Shown: one piece after another, positions 1 through 7,996 of the stretch
Layout: each line of letters opens with the position of its first letter
How positions within the stretch are numbered: the first letter of the stretch is position 1
Assembly (NCBI GenBank): GCA_005116815.1
Contig: SWDR01000022.1
Location: forward strand, 101,418-149,690
DNA: 48,273 nt
Direction of reading: 5' to 3'
Source of the DNA: Nitrospira sp.
GTDB lineage: Bacteria; Nitrospirota; Nitrospiria; Nitrospirales; Nitrospiraceae
Translations under genes and position numbers: made by a program
Notes under the pieces: model-generated
Told to the model about the DNA's origin: nothing
Database searches by the model: none
Seen by the model: the letters and a program-made list of their open reading frames with translations, nothing else

Positions 1-1
1 C

Positions 2-91
2 AATCTCCACGACATCAACCTTGCACCATCACTCCCCGAAAAAGACCGCACGAGTGTGGCCCTGCTGTTCGGCTTCCGCTTCGGTCCCTAG
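2..91 (+). CDS. C-terminal tail of an unidentified protein (partial)
   Basis: An open frame enters from the left edge and stops with TAG at 89-91, leaving 29 residues. The tail ends in alternating hydrophobic and aromatic residues (LLFGFRFGP), which resembles the last strand of an outer-membrane beta-barrel. That reading is only a suggestion from so short a piece. A small imperfect hairpin (AGGCTCTG, loop CAA, CAGAGTCCT, about 119-138) follows the stop and could help end transcription; it has no T tract. The remaining bases to 187 hold nothing I recognise. Confidence 0.4.
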   Translation, partial: NLHDINLAPSLPEKDRTSVALLFGFRFGP

Positions 92-187
92 TTCACACGG
101 CGCACGTCTATGAAGCGCAGGCTCTGCAACAGAGTCCTGTTCACTGACGGAATGGTGATGTGGTCTGAGATGCGAAGGGGGCTATTG

Positions 188-1210
188 CTACGCCGCTTTA
201 GCCGGCTGCCAACGAAGACCGATGTTAATCAGCTCTTGCAACAGATCTTTATACGTATAGCTGGCTTTCTCTGCTGAATCTGCAAAGTCTTCGTCATGCG
301 CGATTTGCGGGTTCGGGTTGGCTTCAAGCACGTAGACATTCCCCGCCGCATCCATTCTCACATCGATACGCGCATAGCCGCTGAGGCCGAGTGCGCGATA
401 GACGCGCTTGGCGAGATGCTGAATCTCCTCCGCTTTCCCTTCAGGAAGATTCTTGGCTCCGCCTGACCGAATGCCATATTTCTCCTGATACGCCCGACTC
501 CATTTAACTCGTTCGGTCGCAATTCGGCGGGCATCATCGGGCAGCTTGTCCATGAGCAGTTCCCACACCGGCAAGACGTGGACATGCCCATTCCCCATCA
601 CCCCGACATAGAGTTCACGCCCCTCGATATACTGCTCGATGAGCGCGCCAGTCCCCACGCTCGTGTGAATAAAGGCCACCCGTTCCTTGAGTTTCTCGTC
701 GTCCTGGACAATGGACGCCTGGGAGATGCCCAGCGAAGCTTCTTCGGTCACGGACTTCACAATCAATGGGAAGGACAGCCACTTCGGACGCTTCACCGCC
801 CGGCCCTGTGGCACCACCATGAAATCGGGGAACGGAATTCGATGGAAGGAGAACAACTTTTTAGACAGCACCTTATCGCGCGCCAACATCAAACCGCGCG
901 GATTGCAGCCGGTATAGGGTACGTGCAGTAACTCAAGATACGACACGACGTTCTGATCGTACACCGCCACTCCATCGAACTCTTCGAGCAGGTTGAAGGC
1001 GATGTGCGGCTTCCAATCTTCGATAGCCGAACGAAGCACCCCGAGATCACTCTTGACCCCTAATGGCTTGACGTCATGTCCCAGCTTGCGGAGCGTGGAG
1101 ACCACATCGTATTCCGTCTTCCACGCGGCGCCCGTGATCTCCTGCCCATGAAGAGGATCTGGGGGCACCAGGTCTTCGTGCATCAGGACAAGGATTCGAA
1201 GCCGTCTCAT
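188..1210 (-). CDS. ATP-grasp ligase, D-Ala-D-Ala ligase-like
   Basis: A 340-residue protein with the layout of the ATP-grasp superfamily. The N-terminal lobe (about 1-110) starts with a short strand (RILVLMHED). An ATP-binding segment lies near 147-165 (PLIVKSVTEEASLG), a hinge near 189-200 (LIEQYIEGRELYVG), and the metal-binding end near 280-305 (RIDVRMDAAGN, then VLEANPNPQI). These enzymes join a carboxylate to an amine at the cost of ATP; D-Ala-D-Ala ligase is the nearest familiar member. The N-terminal lobe does not look like a standard Ddl, so the substrate is unknown. Its ATG overlaps the stop of the upstream peptidase gene (ATGA), so the two are translated as a pair. It is probably not the cell's main Ddl. 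Confidence 0.8.
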   Translation of the reverse strand: MRRLRILVLMHEDLVPPDPLHGQEITGAAWKTEYDVVSTLRKLGHDVKPLGVKSDLGVLRSAIEDWKPHIAFNLLEEFDGVAVYDQNVVSYLELLHVPYTGCNPRGLMLARDKVLSKKLFSFHRIPFPDFMVVPQGRAVKRPKWLSFPLIVKSVTEEASLGISQASIVQDDEKLKERVAFIHTSVGTGALIEQYIEGRELYVGVMGNGHVHVLPVWELLMDKLPDDARRIATERVKWSRAYQEKYGIRSGGAKNLPEGKAEEIQHLAKRVYRALGLSGYARIDVRMDAAGNVYVLEANPNPQIAHDEDFADSAEKASYTYKDLLQELINIGLRWQPAKAA

Positions 1211-2268
1211 ACCGCCACCTTATGCCGCCCACTGCGCAAGTAGTTCATCGTGTGGACGGTCAACAAAATCGTGAAGTCCAGCTTCGCCTGCTCTTCCGCA
1301 AGTGGAAGCCGCAAATGAAGCTGCCGACAGCGCTGGATCATGTCCTCGAGCACCTGATCGATCGTGTATTGATACTCGCCGGTCCAGGCTGCGACTTTGC
1401 GGCGCACCTCTTTTCGGAAACGGTTCAAGAACGTCGCGGCGCTCATCTTGTCGGCATGGGCGGGTGCATCGGAAAACAGTCGTTTCAAGTCCGGATCGTA
1501 AAACGATTTCCGTTCGATCCCATAGTGCTTCCGCTTTCGCTCGTAATGCTCTCCCAGGGTCTTCCTCAAGACTGGCAACGGATCGATCTCCTCGTTCGTC
1601 ACCACCTTGGGAGGGGCACCAGCCAACCCTTGCATGAGCCCGTTCACATACTGAAGCTTCTTGAGAACCGGCCATCCCTTATAGCGGTCGGCCCATGTCG
1701 AATCGGGCGTAAGCCAGACCGCAAAGGTCTCCGCAAAGTCTTCATCAGGATGGCTTTGCGCGTACCACACGTCGAGGTGACGCACGAAGCTCCGACTATA
1801 GGGCCTTGGGCTGTAATATCTGGGGTAGGGATCGGACGAGCGGCCAAAAACTTGTTGCCGGCTGCGAAGCCGGCGAAGGCGATAGGCATTCTCGATCGCA
1901 TGACCTGCCTCATGCCGCAAGATACGCATGCACCATTCTGCGGTCCCTCCCTCGACTTCAAGCATTTGCCCCATTTCAAGTTTCGCGAGACGGGGGTGAG
2001 CCAGATAAAATGGGATCGCAATTCCCGGCACACCATCGGGGGTAAACCATTCGTTTGATAACCAAAAGTGAGGCCGGAATGTGAGCTGTCTGGCTTCGAG
2101 TTCGGCGTAGAGTTGCGTGATCTGTTCTGACAGGAAGGCTCCGTCGAGGGTGATTCCTAGGCGGCACATAGGAAGGGCCAGAATCTTCTCGTCCGACCAC
2201 GAGACCCATTCCGGCTCGTGATGGGGACCGTCAGAAGTTGTCAGCGCCTGAAGCTGTGATCGATGCAT
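1207..2268 (-). CDS. Putative zinc metallopeptidase (HEAGH)
   Basis: A 353-residue soluble protein with no signal peptide or membrane segment. It carries an HExxH zinc site (RHEAGHAIENAY, about residue 120). A second conserved-looking stretch some 60 residues later (DEDFAETFAVWL) could supply the third zinc ligand, as in gluzincin peptidases. The flanks are rich in Arg and Tyr. I recognise the peptidase signature but not a characterised family, and the substrate is unknown. It is the first gene of a two-gene - strand unit with the ATP-grasp ligase. The ATG at 2268 was chosen; a TTG one codon upstream is possible. The 175 bp upstream, before the phosphatase gene, probably holds the promoter. 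Confidence 0.75.
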   Translation of the reverse strand: MHRSQLQALTTSDGPHHEPEWVSWSDEKILALPMCRLGITLDGAFLSEQITQLYAELEARQLTFRPHFWLSNEWFTPDGVPGIAIPFYLAHPRLAKLEMGQMLEVEGGTAEWCMRILRHEAGHAIENAYRLRRLRSRQQVFGRSSDPYPRYYSPRPYSRSFVRHLDVWYAQSHPDEDFAETFAVWLTPDSTWADRYKGWPVLKKLQYVNGLMQGLAGAPPKVVTNEEIDPLPVLRKTLGEHYERKRKHYGIERKSFYDPDLKRLFSDAPAHADKMSAATFLNRFRKEVRRKVAAWTGEYQYTIDQVLEDMIQRCRQLHLRLPLAEEQAKLDFTILLTVHTMNYLRSGRHKVAV

Positions 2269-2446
2269 CAATGCTGTATCCCGCGCGGTCGAATCGAAAG
2301 AGGTGCTGTGAGAAATATAGCACGTACTTTGATATTGCCCGGTTCAGGAAGCCATGCCCTTCACTCCAGCCCAGAAGTGGAGAAAAATTGTCCGATTAAG
2401 TCCAAGAATGAACCGGGACAAGCACTATTAAGTGTTTTACGAGGAA

Positions 2447-2941
2447 CTACCGCAGGCGAGGGAGCAGGGCTGGTGCCGTGGCCCAAATCATATCGATCAC
2501 TGACCACACATAGGCGCGCGCCCGTTCAGGATCGCGTTCCCACTCCGGCATGACTTCGTGCAGATCAAGAACCGGCTTGTCGTGACCGAGACAGGCCTGA
2601 TTAAAGAGCGGGACATCTCGCCCGAACTGTTCCCGAATATAGGCCTGGTGGTCTCGCCCCATCGCGAGAATGAGGTCGGCAGCCTCGACCAGTTCCTGAG
2701 TGAGCTGTCGCTGCACATGTGTCGTGGGATCAGCCCCCTTCTCTCGTAACCGGCCCTGAACCCACGCATGCATAGGCTGCAGCTTGGCATCGATCCCTGC
2801 TGAGCTGACGATGCAGGACCTGTGTGCCCCAAGTTTGAATTTGAGCGCGTACTCGGCAGTCACACTGCGGAATATATTCGCGGTACAGACGAAGAGGACC
2901 GACTGAAGCTTCTCGTCTGAACGTCTCTCACCCTGTCCCAT
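2447..2941 (-). CDS. Low-molecular-weight phosphotyrosine phosphatase family protein
   Basis: A 164-residue protein of the low-molecular-weight PTP/arsenate reductase fold. The phosphate loop sits at residues 19-26 (CTANIFRS), giving the catalytic Cys19 and Arg25 of the C-x5-R motif. A central strand ([10 protein letters not shown]) and the late general-acid region ([11 protein letters not shown]) also fit. The loop differs from the usual CxGNxCRSP: Ala replaces Gly, Phe replaces the second Cys, and no Pro follows Ser. Activity is therefore likely but not certain. Such phosphatases often reset bacterial tyrosine kinases of polysaccharide export; a kinase of that kind is encoded at 25881-28019, far away. 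The gene is divergent from ttcA. Confidence 0.85.
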   Translation of the reverse strand: MGQGERRSDEKLQSVLFVCTANIFRSVTAEYALKFKLGAHRSCIVSSAGIDAKLQPMHAWVQGRLREKGADPTTHVQRQLTQELVEAADLILAMGRDHQAYIREQFGRDVPLFNQACLGHDKPVLDLHEVMPEWERDPERARAYVWSVIDMIWATAPALLPRLR

Positions 2942-2997
2942 ACATGTCCTCTATGAAGATCGACAGCCGTACGGCTGACCGCGTAAAATACCAGCCC

Positions 2998-3861
2998 ATG
3001 TCTCAGTCGGCAAACCCATCCCGGACATATCTCAAACTCGATGATGCCACCGAGCAGTTGCAAACCAAACTGCTGCACCTCGTCGGAGAAACCATTGGCG
3101 CCTATGGTTTAATTGAAGACGGCGACAAAATCATGGTCTGCCTGTCGGGAGGAAAAGATAGTTATGCCTTGCTCGACTTATTGCTGGCCTTACAACGGCG
3201 CGCCCCGATTCACTTCGATCTTGTCGCGGTCAATCTGGATCAAAAACAACCGGGCTTTCCGACCCATGTGCTCCCCGATTATCTCAGAAACGTGGGAGTC
3301 CCCTTCCATATCGAAGAACAAGACACCTACGCCATCGTCAAGCGACTCATCCCTGAAGGGCAGACAACCTGCTCGCTCTGCTCACGGCTCCGTCGCGGCA
3401 TCCTCTACCGTGTCGCCACAGAACTAGGCGCGACCAAGATCGCGCTCGGGCATCATCGTGATGATATTCTGGAAACCTTGCTCCTAAATTTACTCTATAC
3501 CGGAAAGCTCAGGACGATGCCGCCGAAACTCCGTGCGAAAAACGGCCGGCATGTGGTCATTCGCCCGCTGGCCGCCGTGCGGGAAGCAGATTTAGTTCGA
3601 TATGCAGAACTACGCGCGTTCCCCATTATTCCCTGCAATCTCTGCGGCTCACAGGAGGATCTCAAACGGCAAGAGGTCAAAGGATTGTTGCGTGAATGGG
3701 AGCAGCGGTCACCCGGTTGCACCGACAGCATGTTTGCCGCGCTCTCGAACGTGGCGCCGCCGCTTCTCCTGGACCAACGGCTGTTCGACTTCAAGTCTTT
3801 GCGCGCATCGGACCGGACAGAGGGGCAGGAGGATACATGGCTGGACGAACACCAAGCGTGA
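2998..3861 (+). CDS. ttcA: tRNA 2-thiocytidine biosynthesis protein TtcA
   Basis: An ATP-dependent PP-loop enzyme that thiolates cytidine 32 of certain tRNAs through an iron-sulfur cluster. The PP-loop motif ([12 protein letters not shown]), the CxxC pair ([10 protein letters not shown]) and the later PCNLCG segment are all present, and the length (about 287 residues) fits the family. The frame is open from an ATG at 2944, but that leaves only 2 bp to the divergent phosphatase gene. The ATG at 2998 leaves 56 bp and still keeps the whole domain, so I prefer it; neither start has a clear ribosome binding site. The gene meets msrA tail to tail. No convincing terminator is visible in the 144 bp between them. 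Confidence 0.9.
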   Translation: MSQSANPSRTYLKLDDATEQLQTKLLHLVGETIGAYGLIEDGDKIMVCLSGGKDSYALLDLLLALQRRAPIHFDLVAVNLDQKQPGFPTHVLPDYLRNVGVPFHIEEQDTYAIVKRLIPEGQTTCSLCSRLRRGILYRVATELGATKIALGHHRDDILETLLLNLLYTGKLRTMPPKLRAKNGRHVVIRPLAAVREADLVRYAELRAFPIIPCNLCGSQEDLKRQEVKGLLREWEQRSPGCTDSMFAALSNVAPPLLLDQRLFDFKSLRASDRTEGQEDTWLDEHQA

Positions 3862-4005
3862 TCTGAAGCCCCGACCTCGATCACGTCACAACATACCCCC
3901 CTCTGTACATTCTACTGATACCGGCTGGAGTTAGGTCATTCAATCCCGCGAGCGCACACAAACGGTCGCTTGCCAGCAGGGAGCACGAAGAGGAATCGGA
4001 ACCTG

Positions 4006-4566
4006 TTACGCCTTGAGTTTTGAGGCAAACAGCTTGCGGAACTTGACGACTTTTGGAGCGACGATCGCGGCACAGTATCCCTGATAGGGATTTCTCGCAA
4101 AATACTCCTGATGGTAGGGCTCAGCCTCATACCACATCCCCGCTGGCTCGACCTGCGTTACAATTGGCCCTGGATAGATTGCCTCTTTCGTCATCGCCGC
4201 CATGACATCCTCTGCGATCTGCTTCTGCTCGGGCCTATGATAGAAAATCGCCGATCGATATTGCGAACCGACATCATGCCCCTGGCGATTGAGTGTCGTA
4301 GGGTCGTGGATGACAAAAAACACTTCGAGCAACTCGCGATAACTGACAACGGTGGGGTCGAACGTGATACGAACGGCTTCCGCATGTCCAGTCATGCCGC
4401 TACAAACCGCTTCATACGTCGGATCATCCATCTGGCCGCCGAGGTAACCGGACTCGACGGACACCACGCCCTTCATCTGGTCATAGACCGCTTCAAGGCA
4501 CCAAAAGCAACCGCCGGCGACGGTGGCCATGTCGTATCCAGTCTCTGTCGGTGATGATTGTCCCAT
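4006..4566 (-). CDS. msrA: Peptide-methionine (S)-S-oxide reductase MsrA
   Basis: Repairs oxidised methionine by reducing the S-sulfoxide. The family signature GGCFWC holds the catalytic Cys, located about 20 residues from the chosen start, and the downstream blocks (GYLGGQMDDPTYEAVCSG, GHAEAVRITFDP, GSQYRSAIFYH) are classic MsrA. The frame is open to an ATG at 4635, but that adds 23 residues the family usually lacks, so the ATG at 4566 (MGQSSPTETG) is preferred; a purine-rich GAGAG lies a little upstream. The protein is then 186 residues, normal for the family, and has no signal peptide. A single-domain MsrA with no fused MsrB. Confidence 0.95.
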   Translation of the reverse strand: MGQSSPTETGYDMATVAGGCFWCLEAVYDQMKGVVSVESGYLGGQMDDPTYEAVCSGMTGHAEAVRITFDPTVVSYRELLEVFFVIHDPTTLNRQGHDVGSQYRSAIFYHRPEQKQIAEDVMAAMTKEAIYPGPIVTQVEPAGMWYEAEPYHQEYFARNPYQGYCAAIVAPKVVKFRKLFASKLKA

Positions 4567-4763
4567 CGTATAATCTCTCACTCCCTGACCTGAAAATGTA
4601 TGGCACGAGGGCTTCGCTGTTTCTGATTCCCCCAAGGCCTTATACCATAGGAGGCGATGAGGTCGCGAACAGACCGAGAACGCCAGCAGGAAGCCTCGTT
4701 CGTGCGATCAAAGGACCACGATTGACCTGTTCGGGTGTTAGCAGAAAAGGAGAGGGAGAACAG

Positions 4764-5084
4764 TTATGCCGCACGCTCCGCGTCGAGGTTGGCAATGACT
4801 TGCTTGAGCTTTGACTCCTCATCGGGCTGAATCTTCGTGAACTGAATCCCAAATGTCTTGGCCTTCACCCAACGTACCTGGGCTTCGTCGATCCGCAAGG
4901 GCCAGTCGAGCCCAGGGATATAAATACGGCACTCAACCGACGCCCCCATAACAACGGGCACATCCGTTTCGATCATACAACCGCCCGAGGAGAGGTCCAA
5001 CGTCCGGCCCTGGCCTTCTCGTTGTCCGCCAGAAAATGTGCTTCTGAACTGCGAGGTAAAACGTGGCTGTTGTCGTTTTTCCAT
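4764..5084 (-). CDS. PilZ-domain protein
   Basis: A 106-residue protein made of a single PilZ domain, a known cyclic-di-GMP receptor fold. An Arg-rich start (KRQQPRFTSQFR) and a DLSSGG stretch about 20 residues later match the two ligand-binding motifs (RxxxR and D/NxSxxG), although the first is weak. The rest (VECRIYIPGLDWPLRI) is the expected beta barrel. The ATG at 5084 has a strong GAGGAG 8 nt upstream; a start at 5105 would put that site inside the gene. It stands alone, so its target is unknown. It may act with cyclic-di-GMP proteins such as the HD-GYP protein of this window. Confidence 0.85.
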   Translation of the reverse strand: MEKRQQPRFTSQFRSTFSGGQREGQGRTLDLSSGGCMIETDVPVVMGASVECRIYIPGLDWPLRIDEAQVRWVKAKTFGIQFTKIQPDEESKLKQVIANLDAERAA

Positions 5085-5183
5085 ATAAGGCTCCTCGTTG
5101 GTCATACGAGGCTGAGGAGGCCTCGGACGTGAATCATCAGGCTGAACCGTAACAGTGCCATGCCTGCTTCATTCAACCACAAA

Positions 5184-5226
5184 CACGAAACCCCGGGCTC
5201 ACCTACAGGGGCGCCGGGGTTTCGTG
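5184..5226 (-). terminator. Perfect 13-bp hairpin after the Pal-like gene
   Basis: CACGAAACCCCGG at 5184-5196 pairs exactly with CCGGGGTTTCGTG at 5214-5226 around a 17-nt loop. It begins about 20 nt past the stop of the Pal-like gene and is followed on the - strand by TTTGTGG. This fits a Rho-independent terminator with a weak T tract. The symmetric stem could also act on the other strand. Confidence 0.75.
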
Positions 5227-5245
5227 AAGATCGTGAATCGCTTGG

Positions 5246-5890
5246 TTACTTCACTTTCAAGAGTACGTGCCCACGCCGGTTCTGCTGATAACACGATTCG
5301 GCCGGATCCGAGCAGAAGGGACGCTCCTTGCCGTACGACACGATCGCTACCTGCTTGGGGCTCACACCGGATTCCACCAGATAGCTGCGCGCAGCCTTGG
5401 CTCGCTTATCTCCCAACACCACGTTGTAATCAGCCGTTCCCCGTTCGTCGCAATGCCCCTCGACTTTCATCACTGCACCAGGATGGGCCTTCAACCACTC
5501 TGCGTCGCGGTTCAATGCTTCCATTCCAGTATCTGACAACATCCATTGATCGTACCCAAAGAATACGTCCTGCAAGCCCGCTTCGATGGCCGCTTTTTCT
5601 TCTCTGGTTAATTCCGCACGCTGGCGGGCACTCATCCCATTAGAGGACAGCGAGGCAATATCGCCCCCCTTTCCCAATCGCTCTTCTGAGGGATTTTGAG
5701 AAAAACCGCTGAGCCCTCCGCCAGAACCACCCTGAGACATACCAGGGAAACCCTGATTCGAACCGTTTTGCGACGCCCCTGCTCCCGTCTCACCATCGGA
5801 CTGCAACCATTTCATGCTACAGCCTTGACTGACGAACAGGACAAGCCCCAAAGCAGCCACCGTACTCATTTTCATTGAACTTCCGACCAT
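5246..5890 (-). CDS. pal: Peptidoglycan-associated lipoprotein Pal-like (OmpA family)
   Basis: A 214-residue OmpA-family protein. The N-terminus has a short hydrophobic stretch ending in a Cys (VLFVSQGC), a plausible but poor lipobox since Gln occupies position -2. A Gly/Ser/Gln-rich linker of about 60 residues follows. The C-terminal OmpA domain shows the peptidoglycan-binding block (GHCDERGTADYN, then LGDKRAKAARSYL) and ends near the usual place. Pal anchors the outer membrane to the cell wall with the Tol proteins. No tol genes are adjacent, so another Pal-like lipoprotein is possible. The ATG at 5890 is preceded by GGGGGAAG; an upstream ATG at 5926 is less likely. Confidence 0.85.
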   Translation of the reverse strand: MVGSSMKMSTVAALGLVLFVSQGCSMKWLQSDGETGAGASQNGSNQGFPGMSQGGSGGGLSGFSQNPSEERLGKGGDIASLSSNGMSARQRAELTREEKAAIEAGLQDVFFGYDQWMLSDTGMEALNRDAEWLKAHPGAVMKVEGHCDERGTADYNVVLGDKRAKAARSYLVESGVSPKQVAIVSYGKERPFCSDPAESCYQQNRRGHVLLKVK

Positions 5891-6072
5891 AATTCTTCCC
5901 CCATCGTTGGAATGACACGGAAACACAACTCAGCCTCTGCCAATCAAATATAGCACTTGAATGAAAAAGTGAGATTGAGAGGCAGTCGGGGAGTATTTCC
6001 CCTGAAATATCAGCCTGTTGTGGGAAGAAAAGAGGGGCGTAAAGAGGACGCTTGAGGATTGGAGCGATATAT

Positions 6073-6126
6073 TAGGCGACCCGCCATTCCGCACAGGAAG
6101 GAAGGGGCCGGAATAAAAGTCGCCTA
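6073..6126 (-). terminator. Inverted repeat after the small membrane ORF
   Basis: TAGGCGAC (6073-6080) pairs with GTCGCCTA (6119-6126), and inside it ATTCCG pairs with CGGAAT. The outer arm overlaps the stop codon of the small - strand ORF, so it may end that transcript. The rest of 5927-6123 is non-coding and AT-richer than its surroundings; it should contain the promoter of the Pal-like gene. Confidence 0.35.
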
Positions 6127-6270
6127 TAGTTGTGATGACTTACGATCCGCCCACCGAACCGGACGCATCACCGTGCTCAACGCCGCCACGGCACAAATAA
6201 ATGCCAGCATTGCCAGACCCACCATTAGAAAGAAACTAGCCCGGACGTCATGGAGGACTACATGGTTCAT
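6124..6270 (-). CDS. Small single-span membrane protein
   Basis: A 48-residue ORF read from the ATG at 6270, which has a good ribosome binding site (AGAGGAAAGG) about 8 nt upstream. The frame is open further upstream to 6393, but that extension is Arg/Glu-rich and unconvincing. The product has one hydrophobic helix (FFLMVGLAMLAFICAVAALS) followed by a basic tail (RPVRWADRK), so the tail would be cytoplasmic. I do not recognise a family. Support comes from the binding site and the clean membrane segment only. Confidence 0.4.
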   Translation of the reverse strand: MNHVVLHDVRASFFLMVGLAMLAFICAVAALSTVMRPVRWADRKSSQL

Positions 6271-6470
6271 GATACGCCTTTCCTCTCGGTGACGATGCGC
6301 TATCCACTCCACCATCCGCACGAGCAGGCCCATGGTGCTGCAGGCTCTTGCTTCGTTAACCAACGTCCACAACAGGGACAATGCCTCGTCCAAGCCTGTC
6401 GGTGCTTATGGCCTGCGAGGCTCCCGCGAAGAGGCACGGCACAACCACGCTTATAGCATAGCACCATATT

Positions 6471-6521
6471 CTGCTCCCCATGGATCCCGATTCTTGGTGT
6501 AAAGATACTGCCGGGGAGCAG
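6471..6521. other. 9-bp inverted repeat in a non-coding gap
   Basis: CTGCTCCCC (6471-6479) pairs with GGGGAGCAG (6513-6521) around a 33-nt spacer. It lies in the gap between the small membrane ORF and tRNA-Arg (6394-6630), where I see no credible gene. No T tract follows on either strand. Its role is unknown; it could be a structured RNA segment or a weak terminator. Confidence 0.3.
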
Positions 6522-6581
6522 AGAAATCTATGCAGCTTTGGTGGGGGATAACCCGCTCAAAAAGACCGGGGAGGCACTTGT

Positions 6582-6618
6582 AAGCCTCTGATACTTCGAT
6601 AATTATGTAGTGAGGCTT
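6582..6618 (-). terminator. Possible terminator after tRNA-Arg
   Basis: On the - strand, starting 13 nt after the encoded CCA of the tRNA, AAGCCTC and GAGGCTT form a 7-bp stem around a 23-nt AT-rich loop. There is no T run after it, so this is a weak candidate. Confidence 0.3.
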
Positions 6619-6630
6619 CACTGGAAGATA

Positions 6631-6707
6631 TGGTGCGCCCGGAGGGAATTGAACCCCCAACCCCCGGATCCGAAGTCCGATGCTCTATCCAATTGAGCTA
6701 CGGGCGC
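6631..6707 (-). tRNA. tRNA-Arg (anticodon UCG)
   Basis: The - strand folds into a full cloverleaf of 77 nt with an encoded CCA. The acceptor stem is GCGCCCG/CGGGCGC with discriminator A. The anticodon stem is TCGGA/TCCGG (one G-U pair) with loop CTTCGGA. The T arm has GGGGG/CCCTC around TTCAATT. The loop places TCG at positions 34-36, which reads the Arg codon CGA. C35 and a likely A20 in the D loop agree with arginine identity. It lies 5 bp beyond the end of the decayed rsmI frame, on the same strand. Confidence 0.95.
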
Positions 6708-6712
6708 ATGTG

Positions 6713-7150
6713 CTATTTCAAACACTTCGAAGGAGACCTTGTCAAGGATAGGAGTCGCGCTTCCTCACACCAACGTGAGAAGCGTCTCAACCAGTTGATC
6801 GATCGATCGATCATCCGTCGCGACGACATGATCGGCGGCCGCTTGATACTTGGGCGATGCAGAAGGAGCGGTACTTTCTCCTGGCGGTTGAGCGGGCCGT
6901 AGCTCGTGATCGTAGCGGTGATGCCGTGATGGATCAGGAGTGCCTGGGTCGCGCGTGGATCTTCTGACGCAATAATCGAGACTCGGCCCAACGTCGCAAG
7001 AGCCCGAATCGTGATGTCGTCAGGGTGGCCAATTGGCGTGCCGACGATGTAGAGGGTGCCGGGGAGATGAGTCACGGTGGTCCGGTCTTGTATCTTACGA
7101 TCGTTTGGTTGACTCCCATCTCGCGCCATCGATATAATTCCTCGTTTCAT
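6713..7150 (-). pseudogene. rsmI: Truncated rsmI remnant with a kinase-like tail
   Basis: The first ~95 residues of this 145-residue frame read as the N-terminus of RsmI, the 16S rRNA cytidine-1402 2'-O-methyltransferase ([47 protein letters not shown]). RsmI is normally about 280 residues; the SAM-binding middle and C-terminus are missing. From about 6843 the open frame becomes low-quality Arg-rich sequence. A shifted frame on the same strand instead reads [20 protein letters not shown] and ends with TGA at 6765-6767. That resembles the last ~28 residues of shikimate kinase (R-P-x-Y, AD, TDD). I infer a deletion or fusion plus a frameshift. It cannot be a working RsmI. Confidence 0.75.
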
Positions 7151-7191
7151 GCGTGTCTTTTTGTCCTGAAAAGTTGAGGGGATAGCACTCT

Positions 7192-7995
7192 ATGGCCGCC
7201 ATGTTTTTCATGGTGACGATGGCCCTGTATTTTGCGGCCACCGTTTCTTTTCTTGCCTACCTGCTGTGGCCTTCAGAGGCCCTGTCCAAAGCCTCGTTGG
7301 GCATGACAGCGTTCGGGTTTGCTGCTCATACCATTGCGTTGGTGGCGAGAATGGTCGGAACGGCAGACGTCTCGCCGCCAGGGTTTCATGAGGCCTTGTC
7401 GTTTTTTTCCTGGATGCTGATTCTCGTCTTTCTTGCTGTAGAGTTTCGTCATCGTCTGCATGTGCTTGGTTCGTTCATCGTTCCACTGGCCCTCGTGTCG
7501 CTCGTCTCTGCCGCGGCTTTGCCAGAAACCGCTCCGACGTTGAGTCCTGTGTTTCGTACGCTGTGGGTCCATGTCACGCTGAGTATGCTCGGGACCGTGG
7601 GGTTTGCGGTCGCCTTTGTAGCTGGTGTCATGTATCTGATTCAGGACGGACTTCTCAAGTCTAAACGCTTCAATGTCCTCTACTCAAAATTGCCTGCGCT
7701 GGATTTTCTCGACCATCTCAATCAGCAATCGATCGTGATGGGATTTCCGCTGCTGACGCTCGGCATCATCACTGGGGCGTTGTCCGCCGAGTTCTCGCGA
7801 GGGTCGTACCTGAGCTGGAATCCCGAGCAAACGTGGGCCTTGGTGACATGGGTATTCTACTTCGCCGTGTTGCTCGGGCGACTGACGGTGGGCTGGCGAG
7901 CCAAACGAGCAGCCTATTTGACGATTATTGGATTTGCCGGAGTGATATTGACCCTCATTGGCGTGGTCCTCAAGGGCCATGGACCGGTGTCTTGA
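7192..7995 (+). CDS. ccsA: CcsA/HemX-like cytochrome c assembly membrane protein
   Basis: A 267-residue integral membrane protein with about eight predicted helices. Near residues 205-230 it has a Trp-rich block (SWNPEQTWALVTWVFYF) that corresponds to the heme-handling WWD-type region of CcsA/CcmC-family proteins, here in shortened form, followed by GRLTVGWRAKRAAYL. In the family these proteins handle heme for cytochrome c maturation. The HemX variant commonly sits before hemA and has been linked to control of glutamyl-tRNA reductase. The stop is 1 bp from the hemA start, so the two are certainly cotranscribed. HemX-like function is as likely as true CcsA function. Confidence 0.85.
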   Translation: MAAMFFMVTMALYFAATVSFLAYLLWPSEALSKASLGMTAFGFAAHTIALVARMVGTADVSPPGFHEALSFFSWMLILVFLAVEFRHRLHVLGSFIVPLALVSLVSAAALPETAPTLSPVFRTLWVHVTLSMLGTVGFAVAFVAGVMYLIQDGLLKSKRFNVLYSKLPALDFLDHLNQQSIVMGFPLLTLGIITGALSAEFSRGSYLSWNPEQTWALVTWVFYFAVLLGRLTVGWRAKRAAYLTIIGFAGVILTLIGVVLKGHGPVS

Positions 7996-7996
7996 T

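Noticed and set aside
2263-2553. + strand ORF in the gap before the phosphatase gene
   Set aside because: No ribosome binding site or recognisable motif, and it runs into the 3' end of the phosphatase gene on the other strand.
6451-6660. 70-codon - strand ORF beginning inside tRNA-Arg
   Set aside because: Its first codons are the 3' part of the tRNA read as protein (MGVQFPPGAP), a common artefact.
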